From JACKJP01 sp050249695 (GTDB lineage Bacteria; Pseudomonadota; Alphaproteobacteria; Rhizobiales; Tepidamorphaceae), in the NCBI GenBank assembly GCA_050249695.1, contig JBFWQA010000001.1, positions 1,178,001 to 1,242,000 of the forward strand: 64,000 nucleotides of DNA, written 5' to 3'. Each line of letters begins with the position of its first letter. Position 1 is the stretch's first letter. Shown one piece after another: positions 1 through 6,595 of this stretch. Position numbers and translations under genes: made by a program. The notes under the pieces were generated by a model. The model was not told where the DNA came from. It worked only from the letters and a program-made list of their open reading frames with translations, and did no database searches.

Positions 1-1115
1 GTTTTCTCCAATATCTCGATTTTCGAGAACACCATCGAGCAATCGCTGTTGTCGGCGAGGAAACGCACCTGCTTTTCCAGCTTGTGGTCGTCGATCCAGT
101 AGTCATCGCCTTCCAGGATGGCAATGAAGCTGCCTGAGGCCTGGGCAAAGACGTGGGCGTAATTCTCGTGCATGCCGCGATTGTCCTGACGACTGATATC
201 GCGGACCGTATTGGGAAACCGACGCGCATAGGATTGAACGATGTCGCCGGTGGCGTCAGTGGAACCATCGTCGGAAAGCAGGATCTCGTGCGCGAAATAG
301 CCCTTCTGTCGCAGCGCGCTGTCAATGGCCTCGGCGATGAAATCCTGCTGGTTGTAGCAGATGATGGCGGTCGTCACCGTCGGCACGCTGCCGTACCTTT
401 CGGCGATGGCAAGGCGCGCGATCGGGGCCGATTCGGATGTTGTGATGCGATCCGCCTCCATCCGGTCGTCATAGGTCATCAGGATCTGCGGGACGAAGAC
501 GGGCGGTTGGGCGGCGGTGTAGCGGATGATCACATCCCAGTCGACCATCCGTCGCAGGGTGATATCGAAGCCGCCGAGCGAGTCGTAAAGGCTGGCGCGG
601 TGAATGAAGACCCCGAGGTCGATGTAGTTCGCCAGCAGCAGTTGATCGCGGCGGTAGGGCTTCCCCCCCACATGACCGTTCGGGAGCTTGAGAAAACGCG
701 CATAGAAGCAGTGTGTTTGCGGATGCTTTGAAATTGCCCTGGCGAATTCGGCGAAGAAGCCCGGGCGCATCTTGTTGTCCGAGTCTGCATAGGCAATCCA
801 TTCGCCGCGCGCTTGTTTGAGGCCGAGATTGCGCGCCGCCGAGACACCGACATGTGCGTCGCTGCGCAGGAGAACCATGCGCCCCTGCGCGATTTCCTGA
901 CGATACCGGCCCTCCAGCAGCGCCTGCGTGCCGTCATTTGAAGCATCGTCTATGATGACAAGCTCAACTTGCTCATATTTCGTGGCGAAAACCGAATCGA
1001 TGGCCTCGCAGATGCAATGGGCGCGGTTCCGTGTTGCCATGATGACCGAAAAGAATGGCGGGCGGCTGTCGCTCGGCCCTGCCGCTCGCGCGCGGGAATC
1101 TTCAGTGGCGCCCAT
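1..1115 (-). CDS. Tandem-domain family 2 glycosyltransferase (partial, 3' end off window)
   Basis: Two GT-A (family 2) glycosyltransferase domains follow each other in one open frame that runs off the left edge. The first has the opening FFSVIMATRN, the nucleotide-binding motif IIDDASNDGT and an acidic YADSD (DXD-type) motif. The second restarts with VTTAIICYNQQDF, then LLSDDGSTDAT and EGDDYW. Such proteins transfer sugars from nucleotide-sugar donors onto surface polysaccharide or glycoprotein; the acceptor cannot be told. The start is uncertain: ATG at 1115 is used here, but in-frame GTG codons at 1181 and 1175 are possible. It lies downstream of the capsid operon on the same strand, so it may be a cargo gene of the phage region or host DNA. 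Confidence 0.8.
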   Translation of the reverse strand, partial: MGATEDSRARAAGPSDSRPPFFSVIMATRNRAHCICEAIDSVFATKYEQVELVIIDDASNDGTQALLEGRYRQEIAQGRMVLLRSDAHVGVSAARNLGLKQARGEWIAYADSDNKMRPGFFAEFARAISKHPQTHCFYARFLKLPNGHVGGKPYRRDQLLLANYIDLGVFIHRASLYDSLGGFDITLRRMVDWDVIIRYTAAQPPVFVPQILMTYDDRMEADRITTSESAPIARLAIAERYGSVPTVTTAIICYNQQDFIAEAIDSALRQKGYFAHEILLSDDGSTDATGDIVQSYARRFPNTVRDISRQDNRGMHENYAHVFAQASGSFIAILEGDDYWIDDHKLEKQVRFLADNSDCSMVFSKIEILEK

Positions 1116-1316
1116 CGGCGCTTCGCCTTTCGGCTTGCGGCGTCCTTTCAGGAAGTCGGAAACACTCCACCTCACTCGCACTCTCTTCCCCCGGGGCCGC
1201 GGGCTCGCCGGCGTTCATCGGGGCAAACGCTATCGACGCTCAGGGCGCCTGTCCAGCAGCGCTCCGGGGCCGGCAAAGGGCGGAGCATGCGGCCCCGCCC
1301 TCGTCTTGTTCCAGCG

Positions 1317-1814
1317 TCAGTCGACGACGTAGACGATATAGCCCGCGATGTCCGAACCGTTCGCCAGCGCCACGTCCTGTGAGGTCGCGCGGATGACCAC
1401 GCCGTCCTTGCTCTCGAACACTTGCGTCCCGCCGGCGCTCTGCGTAAGCGCGCTGACCAGATCCTCGCCGGAATATTTTCCGGCCGTATCGACATCGAGC
1501 CCGTCGATCAGCCCGTCGGGGTCTGCCGCCTGGGTGGAGCCGTCCAGCTTCGTATAGGCGTCCCAACCGAGGTCCAGCGTCGCGCTGGCCGTCGTCCAGT
1601 TCACATAGAAGAAGGAAAGCCCGAGCAGCACGCGCACGCGCCCCGCCGGCAGGCGGAACAGCGCCACCGACGAGGTTGCGTCGCCCGCGCCGGACTGGTC
1701 ATGCACGCCATAGGCGATGCGCAGCCGCCCGCCCATTTCCGCCGGGCTGTTGTTCACCGCCGGCGCCGCCGTGGCGTTGCCGTATTCGGTCGTTTTCTGG
1801 GTTGTCACTGCCAT
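1317..1814 (-). CDS. Small phage structural protein downstream of the capsid
   Basis: This 165-residue protein begins 17 bases after the capsid stop, behind a clear ribosome binding site (AAAAGGAGCTGAACA before ATG). It has no signal peptide or membrane segment and is rich in Ala, Gly, Thr and Asp. The middle contains VALFRLPAGRVRVLLG and the C-terminus SDIAGYIVYVVD, which suggests a compact beta-rich fold. Position and composition fit a minor head or decoration protein of a podovirus-like phage, but I do not recognise the family. The function is an inference from operon position. Confidence 0.65.
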   Translation of the reverse strand: MAVTTQKTTEYGNATAAPAVNNSPAEMGGRLRIAYGVHDQSGAGDATSSVALFRLPAGRVRVLLGLSFFYVNWTTASATLDLGWDAYTKLDGSTQAADPDGLIDGLDVDTAGKYSGEDLVSALTQSAGGTQVFESKDGVVIRATSQDVALANGSDIAGYIVYVVD

Positions 1815-1831
1815 TGTTCAGCTCCTTTTCT

Positions 1832-2737
1832 TTACGCGCCCGGCCCGGCCGTCGGGTCGCATTCGATATAGCCGACCTTGGCCTCCTCCATCCGGGTCGC
1901 CCCGATGGACATGGCCGTGTAGACATAGGTGTTGAATTCCTTGTCCGGCCGCTCGGCGATCCGCGTCTTCGGCGACATGCCGATGCCGAGACGGATGCCC
2001 GAACGCGCGAAGAACAGCACCTTGTCGTCGCCATTGGCGTCCGTGCCGATCCGCTCGGAGCGGATGAAGGTGAAGCCGAGGAACTCGTTCATCTGCCCGG
2101 TCACCAGCGCCTTCACCGCGGCATAGTCGGCCGAGGTCGCCTTGGTGGAATTGAGCAGCGACGCGCGCTGGCGCGCGTTCCAGACGATGAATTTCTCCTC
2201 GTCCTCGTCCACCTCGTTGGCGGCCAGCAGCCGCCCGGCCTCGATGATCTTGGCGACGTTCATGCCAAGGTCCGCTGCGGAAACGCCGACGTCGCGCGTC
2301 TGCACGTCAACGATCATCGCGGCGTCGAAGCTCGTCGCCACGGTGCCGTCGACGCCGGTATAGGCGGTCGCGTCGGCGGCCTGGATGATGACTTCGTCGA
2401 TCTTCCGGTTCGCGGCCATTGCCGCGTTCTGGGCGTAGGGGCTCGTCGGGTCGATCAGCAGGCGCACCTTGTCCTGGTCGTCCACCATGTCGCCCCAGTG
2501 ATAGTCGGTCAGCGTCACGGCGCGCCGGTCATGCGGGGTGCTGACCAGCGGGGAATCGCCGTGGCGCGTCGTCCGGGCGATCATTTCGGTCGGCCCGATC
2601 TGTTCGAAGAACGCCCGCGTGCCGGTCACGGATTCCTCCATGACCGCGCGGCGAAGGCGCGAGGCCTTCTGCTGGGCGAGCATCGCGACATTTGCCTTGT
2701 ACTGTTCGACAAACGCCGTCGTGATTTCGGTAGACAT
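1832..2737 (-). CDS. Major capsid protein, podovirus-like
   Basis: A 301-residue protein resembling the phage capsid family seen with T7-type connectors (the Phage_capsid_2 type). The N-terminus STEITTAFVEQYKANV leads into a helical arm, followed by a body with LTDYHWGDMVDDQD, a long helix around NRKIDEVIIQAADA and a C-terminal FNTYVYTAMSIGATRMEE. The length is usual for the family. The start is ATG 2737, behind AAGGAGGTGGACGGG; an upstream in-frame ATG at 2755 lacks such a site. It is co-directional with all other phage genes here but separated from scaffold and portal by the toxin locus and host genes, which is unusual because scaffold and capsid normally adjoin. Confidence 0.85.
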   Translation of the reverse strand: MSTEITTAFVEQYKANVAMLAQQKASRLRRAVMEESVTGTRAFFEQIGPTEMIARTTRHGDSPLVSTPHDRRAVTLTDYHWGDMVDDQDKVRLLIDPTSPYAQNAAMAANRKIDEVIIQAADATAYTGVDGTVATSFDAAMIVDVQTRDVGVSAADLGMNVAKIIEAGRLLAANEVDEDEEKFIVWNARQRASLLNSTKATSADYAAVKALVTGQMNEFLGFTFIRSERIGTDANGDDKVLFFARSGIRLGIGMSPKTRIAERPDKEFNTYVYTAMSIGATRMEEAKVGYIECDPTAGPGA

Positions 2738-3032
2738 CCCGTCCACCTCCTTCATTCGCGGTTGATGTTTTGGATTCGTCGATCAGTTGTCCGCGCGGTT
2801 TGCGCGCGGGCTGCTCTCGCCCTTGTCATGGAAAAGCCGGGCGTCAGGCTTGTATGCTGGCCGTCGCGTTTGATTGAGACGCGCGGCAGCCGCCGGGGCC
2901 GGGCGCGATAGCGCGCGCAGGCTTGTCCGGCGTTGAAATCTTGTATTCCCCTTGAATCGATCTGTGAGCGAAGCCGCACAACGCACTGGCGGGATTCAGC
3001 GATTGGGGCCAAAGGTCGCTTAGCGCGCACTG
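2738..3032. other. Intergenic stretch without a convincing gene
   Basis: Only short overlapping open frames of arginine-rich composition are present, none with a ribosome binding site or recognisable product. It separates the capsid gene from the debris of the toxin-immunity cassettes and may hold the capsid promoter, but I see no clear -35/-10 pair. Confidence 0.5.
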
Positions 3033-3111
3033 TCACGCTCCACCCTTGGCCGCGGCCTCCGCGGCCTTTTCCTCGTCGATCCACGAGATAATGATCTCGA
3101 AGGTCCGGGCA
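3033..3111 (-). pseudogene. Remnant of an immunity-protein tail (third copy)
   Basis: Read on the minus strand, these bases encode a short tail ending SWIDEEKAAEAAAKGGA and a TGA stop. The same ending is found in the immunity protein at 6101-6583 (CAWLDKEKAAEAAAKGGA) and in the fragment at 3230 (RIDDEQAAEAAAKGRA). No start codon or upstream domain remains, so this is a truncated third copy left by recombination. It marks the downstream limit of the cassette array. Confidence 0.65.
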
Positions 3112-3114
3112 ATT

Positions 3115-3137
3115 AAAAAGGCCCGCCGGAGCGGACC
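3115..3137 (-). terminator. Rho-independent terminator (cassette repeat copy)
   Basis: On the minus strand a stem GGTCCGC/GCGGGCC with a TCCG loop is followed by a run of five T. One base pair of the stem is a G-U wobble. The same terminator in perfect form lies at 9341-9364, and a degraded form lies near 5993. Confidence 0.65.
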
Positions 3138-3245
3138 TGGGATGGAAAATGAAAACGCCGCCCGAGGGCTGCGGATTGGCTAGAAGAGGGAAAGCCTGCC
3201 GTCAGGCGGCATAGGCGCTGTGCTCGTGTTCACGCCCTGCCTTTG
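3119..3245. repeat. Cassette-flanking direct repeat, copy 2
   Basis: This stretch closely matches 5993-6110. Shared blocks include GGGATGGAAAATGAAAACGC, a following GCCGCCC..GGCGGAT region, and GGCGCTGTGCTCGTGTTCAC just before the immunity tail stop. A shorter related piece follows the terminator at 9341-9364. The repeats lie after immunity genes and, with the immunity tail, form the downstream homology block of each toxin cassette. Confidence 0.75.
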
Positions 3246-3395
3246 GCGGCGGCTTCGGCAGCCTGTTCATCGTCGATCCGCTCGATAATGCGTGGCCTGC
3301 CGAACTCGACACCCACAAACTGCTCGAACTTCTCTTTGCCTGCCTCACCCGTTGCGATGAACTCCATCTCAATGGTAGTCAGATCCTTACTCCCA
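3230..3395 (-). pseudogene. Immunity-tail fragment following the second immunity gene
   Basis: The frame encodes SKDLTTIEMEFIATGEAGKE and continues through FEQFVGVEFGRPRII to the tail AAEAAAKGRA. It aligns with the last third of the immunity protein at 6101-6583 (TTIEVEYIATGKEAKTQFE ... GKPRV). It begins directly behind the stop of the 135-residue immunity gene, in a different frame, and lacks its own convincing start. I read it as the conserved 3' end of the cassette onto which a different immunity gene was spliced. Confidence 0.65.
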
Positions 3396-3794
3396 ACTAT
3401 TGGTGTCGTGATTGAAAACGCTTCCAATCATGTCGCGTGTACAAAAGCGTATGTCATCCTCGTCATAGCTCCGGCTGCGATCTTTGCTCCACCAGACGAT
3501 GACGGCGTCCTCGATTTCCTGCGGAGTTGAACCCAAATCGTGACGGGCGACATAAGTAGAGCGTGGTCCGTCGAACCTCAACTCAAATGGAATACCGCCC
3601 TTTGCGATTGTGGACCGGATGCACGACCGAAGAAATTCTTCCTGCTCGACGTCATCGAAGGCGAAATCGCGACGCTCGGCGTGACCGGTGAATTCGCGCA
3701 TTCCAACATCATCGTCGCGAATGACTTCGTTCGAAAGACTTTCAATCCAATCAGCCGGCGCTAAACCATGCACGTCTTTTCGTTTGTTGATCAT
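3387..3794 (-). CDS. Probable immunity protein for the orphan toxin domain
   Basis: A 135-residue acidic protein with no signal peptide or membrane segment. Its ATG overlaps the TGA stop of the orphan toxin domain (ATGA overlap), so the two would be translationally coupled. It contains MREFTGHAERRDFAFDDVEQ and VIVWWSKDRSRSYDEDDIRF, and I do not recognise the family. The immunity role is inferred from its position directly after a variable C-terminal domain, its size and its acidity. Base composition is lower in GC than the surrounding phage genes, which fits recent acquisition of the cassette. Confidence 0.55.
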   Translation of the reverse strand: MINKRKDVHGLAPADWIESLSNEVIRDDDVGMREFTGHAERRDFAFDDVEQEEFLRSCIRSTIAKGGIPFELRFDGPRSTYVARHDLGSTPQEIEDAVIVWWSKDRSRSYDEDDIRFCTRDMIGSVFNHDTNSWE

Positions 3795-5312
3795 TGCTGA
3801 TGCACCTTTAACGCTTGTTCAAATCCGGGATATTCGCGCCGCCAGATGTCTATTGTCTCGCCATGTTTCTTGCTTTGGCGCAGCCCGAAAACAAATCCGT
3901 CGGGTCGTTGAAACATGCTACCACCATACCGTTGATTTTGAATCGGCCGCGCCCCCTTAAGCAGATTTTGCCTGAGGTGTTGGTATTCTGCAGGCGAGAC
4001 GGTGCGGATGTCAGGGGTCGCGCTGCGATTTACGTATCCGATAATTTGACCGTTGGGATAGACGAGTTCGGGTGTGGGCCCATTGCTCTCAATATCACGA
4101 AGATCTTGTTCCGCCTGCTGCCTTACCGCACGCCAGTGCCGAATTTCACCGTTCGGTGTCGAAAAGAGGCTGCGCGGAGATTGCCAATCAGGATTGTACC
4201 TTTGCACCCGAGAAATTGCGGCAAGGCCGGAACTCATCTCGGCTTCAAGTTGCGTAATCTCACGCAGTGTGGCGGCAGGATACCGAGCCATCAGCTCTGC
4301 ACGTGTCGTACGCGGCGGTCGCGCTTGAGCCAACCAGCGTTCCGCATCAGTTCCTGCATTTTCCGGTGCGGCATCATCGGCATTCGGACTGAACTGACCG
4401 GTAGCGGGCGATCCTCCAAGGGCGTTCGTGCCGGCGCGGCCTTGGGGTATTACGGGTTCTCCGTCCGCCCCCGGCACAGCCGCGTTTGCGGCCGTCGGCA
4501 GGAAGAGGTCGGCAACACTGCCGGCTGCTTTGGCCGCGTCGCGAAGCCACGACATTGCCTTTCCCGCTGCCTGCTCGGGCGAAAGGCCGCCTTCAGTCGT
4601 CTGGCGGGAATATTCGGTGCCGATGCCGGCGATAGTGCCCGCCCCCGCGTCGGCAAGGGCGTCGGGGCTGGCCTCGTTGAGGTCGGCGGCGAGCGTGGCC
4701 GCGGCGGCGATGCGGGCGGGATCGTCGGAGGCGAAGGCCCCGCGCAGCGTGGAAAGCACGGCGTCGGGCACGATGCCGGTAGTGCCGGCAAGATAGAGAG
4801 CGGTGTCGCGGGCCGAGGCGTCCTCGCCGAAGAGATCGCCGCTTTTCGCCGCCGCCGCATAGGCTTTGGAGACGGCAAGGCGCTCGTTGACATTCTTCGG
4901 GTCGAACACCCCGCCTTCATTGAGACGCATGAAGACATCGTCGACACGCGCGTTCTCGGCCTGCTTCGCCTCATACGCCCGATGCAGCTTTTGCGTGTCC
5001 GATGCCGACAGGCCGCTGGCGGTGATCGCATGGGCAGTGACGGCTGGATCGCCCGCTGCGATCCGCGTCTCCATGTCCCGGCTCTGCCGCGCGATCTCCG
5101 CGATACGTTGCGCGCCGGCATCGCGCCGCTTTGCGTCGAGCCGTGCTCGCGCCTGTTCGGTCAGCCGCTGCCGTTCGTCATCGCCAAGACCGTTTAAGCG
5201 TTCGTCATTGCCGCCCGCGATCGCGTCGAGGAACCCCTGAGGATCGCTGGCGGCGGCGTGCTCGGCTCTGGCGACACGGAACAGCCGCTCGGTCTCGGCC
5301 TTCCGCGCCCTC
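3791..5312 (-). pseudogene. Orphan cassette: ejection-protein middle domain fused to a second C-terminal toxin-like domain
   Basis: From AETERLFRVARAEHAAASD onward this segment closely parallels the middle domain of the gene at 6596-9305, up to the shared SPEQA. It then diverges into a new linker (VADLFLPTAANAAVPGADGE) and a distinct C-terminal domain of about 190 residues ending KHGETIDIWRREYPGFEQ and then ALKVHQQ. I do not recognise that domain. No start codon or N-terminal domain precedes it. The open frame extends to 5497, but only by running out of frame through a linker remnant. It therefore looks silent and could serve as a donor for replacing the EndoU-like domain of the main gene. 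The 135-residue immunity gene follows with an ATGA overlap. Confidence 0.7.
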
Positions 5313-5968
5313 CCCGCCTTCCCCCGTTGTTGGCTTGCCTTCCTCTTCCTCGTCGTCGTCCTCGCCGCCGGCCGATTGGCTCTGTGCCACCATCGCAAGG
5401 CCGGAGCCTGCGGGCGCGTGTTCGACCAGCCGGTTCCAGCTTTCGGCGAAGTCGGCGAGCGGCACCGGCTCGCCATCGATGATCTCGTAGCCCGCACCGG
5501 CGACGATATCGCCGTCGCGGTTGGTGCTGCCGTTGAAGCGGAAGGTCCGCCCGTCGATCTCGATCTCGAAGGTGCGGCTACGATCCGCGCCGAAGCCGCT
5601 GACGCGCGCCCTTATGCCGTTGATCGTGACTTCACGGTCGATCCGGCCGCCCGTTTCCGTGGCGTCGAGGATCGGACTGAGGAAGAACAGCACTTTGCCC
5701 AGGACTGCGGCTGCGCCCTTCCCGAGAACGGGCGCCGCCTGTCGCGCGGCCCTTCCCGCGCCTTGCCCCAGAGTCCCCGCCCAGTCTCCCGCCGTTGCCG
5801 CGCCCGCGACGGCCGCGCTGATGTCGGGAAGCGTCGGGGCGGTCGGACTAGCCGCCGTGCCAGCGGTTTCGCCGCCTTGCCTCAGCTGCCGCAGATGGTC
5901 GCGATTGGGCCGGATCGCGATGTGAAGCTGGCCGTCTTCGTCGATCCAGGCATCCGGTTCGGCCGCAA
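5300..5968 (-). pseudogene. Ejection-protein linker remnant without toxin domain
   Basis: Read on the minus strand this matches the linker of the main gene: EPDAWIDEDGQLHIAI, then DISAAVAGAATAGDWAGTLG, LFFLSPILDATETGGRIDR, and an acidic stretch leading to GKPTTGEGG. It has no start and no toxin domain. Near 5305 it joins, out of frame, the middle domain of the orphan cassette. The junction is best explained by recombination between two toxin-gene copies, one of which lost its toxin end. Confidence 0.7.
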
Positions 5969-5992
5969 TTGACTTCGTTAAGTGGTCAATAG

Positions 5993-6110
5993 AAGCCCGC
6001 CGGAGGGGGTCTGGGATGGAAAATGAAAACGCCGCCCAAAGGCGGCGGATGGACTAGAACAGGGGAAGCCTGTCAGGCGGCATGGGCGCTGTGCTCGTGT
6101 TCACGCCCCG
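5993..6110. repeat. Cassette-flanking direct repeat, copy 1
   Basis: This is the counterpart of 3119-3245 and sits immediately after the immunity gene at 6101-6583. The terminator part is degraded here: GCCCGCC and its partner remain, but the T run is lost. Transcription from the main toxin-immunity pair might therefore read into the orphan cassette. Confidence 0.7.
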
Positions 6111-6583
6111 CCCTTCGCGGCGGCCTCTGCGGCCTTTTCCTTGTCTAGCCACGCGCAGACGCGCGGCTTGCCGATCTTTCTGCCGGCAAGTTTTTCAAAT
6201 TGAGTCTTCGCTTCCTTGCCTGTCGCAATGTATTCGACTTCGATGGTGGTCGGACGCCGATCACTTTTCAGGAACGCATTGTAGGCGTTGAAAAGATTCC
6301 CCACCTGTTGCGCCGTCAGCAAGATCTGCATTTCCTCCAATCGGTCGGTTTCACTGCGCACAAGGACGTAATCTCCAAACTGGTACTTGCCGAAGTCATT
6401 GCCCATGCCGTGATAGGCAAAGGGGCTCATCTGAAGGGCGTGAGTTTCAATTTTTGCACCTGTATTCCCGTGGTGCGGCATGTCGTCAGACAGCCAAAAA
6501 GCAAGAATTTGCAGGTCAGGGTTCGCACCTTTGGCTGTGGCATGACCATCAGCGTTGGTTGAAAAATGCATATCTCCCTTCAT
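6101..6583 (-). CDS. Probable immunity protein for the EndoU-like toxin
   Basis: A 160-residue soluble protein starting 12 bases after the stop of the toxin gene, behind an AAGAGG site. It contains LAFWLSDDMPHHGNTGAKIE, FGKYQFGDYVLVRSETDRLE and the tail TTIEVEYIATGKEAKTQFE that recurs at 3230. The family is not known to me. Adjacency to a polymorphic toxin end, coupling and small size make an immunity role likely; it would act in the cytoplasm by binding the toxin domain. Its last third is shared with the fragments at 3033 and 3230, so only the first two thirds would confer specificity. Confidence 0.6.
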   Translation of the reverse strand: MKGDMHFSTNADGHATAKGANPDLQILAFWLSDDMPHHGNTGAKIETHALQMSPFAYHGMGNDFGKYQFGDYVLVRSETDRLEEMQILLTAQQVGNLFNAYNAFLKSDRRPTTIEVEYIATGKEAKTQFEKLAGRKIGKPRVCAWLDKEKAAEAAAKGGA

Positions 6584-6595
6584 TTTGGATACCTC

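Noticed and set aside
3815..5197. Plus-strand open frame of 460 codons opposite the orphan toxin cassette
   Set aside because: The minus strand shows clear homology to the main ejection gene; the plus frame has no ribosome binding site or domain.
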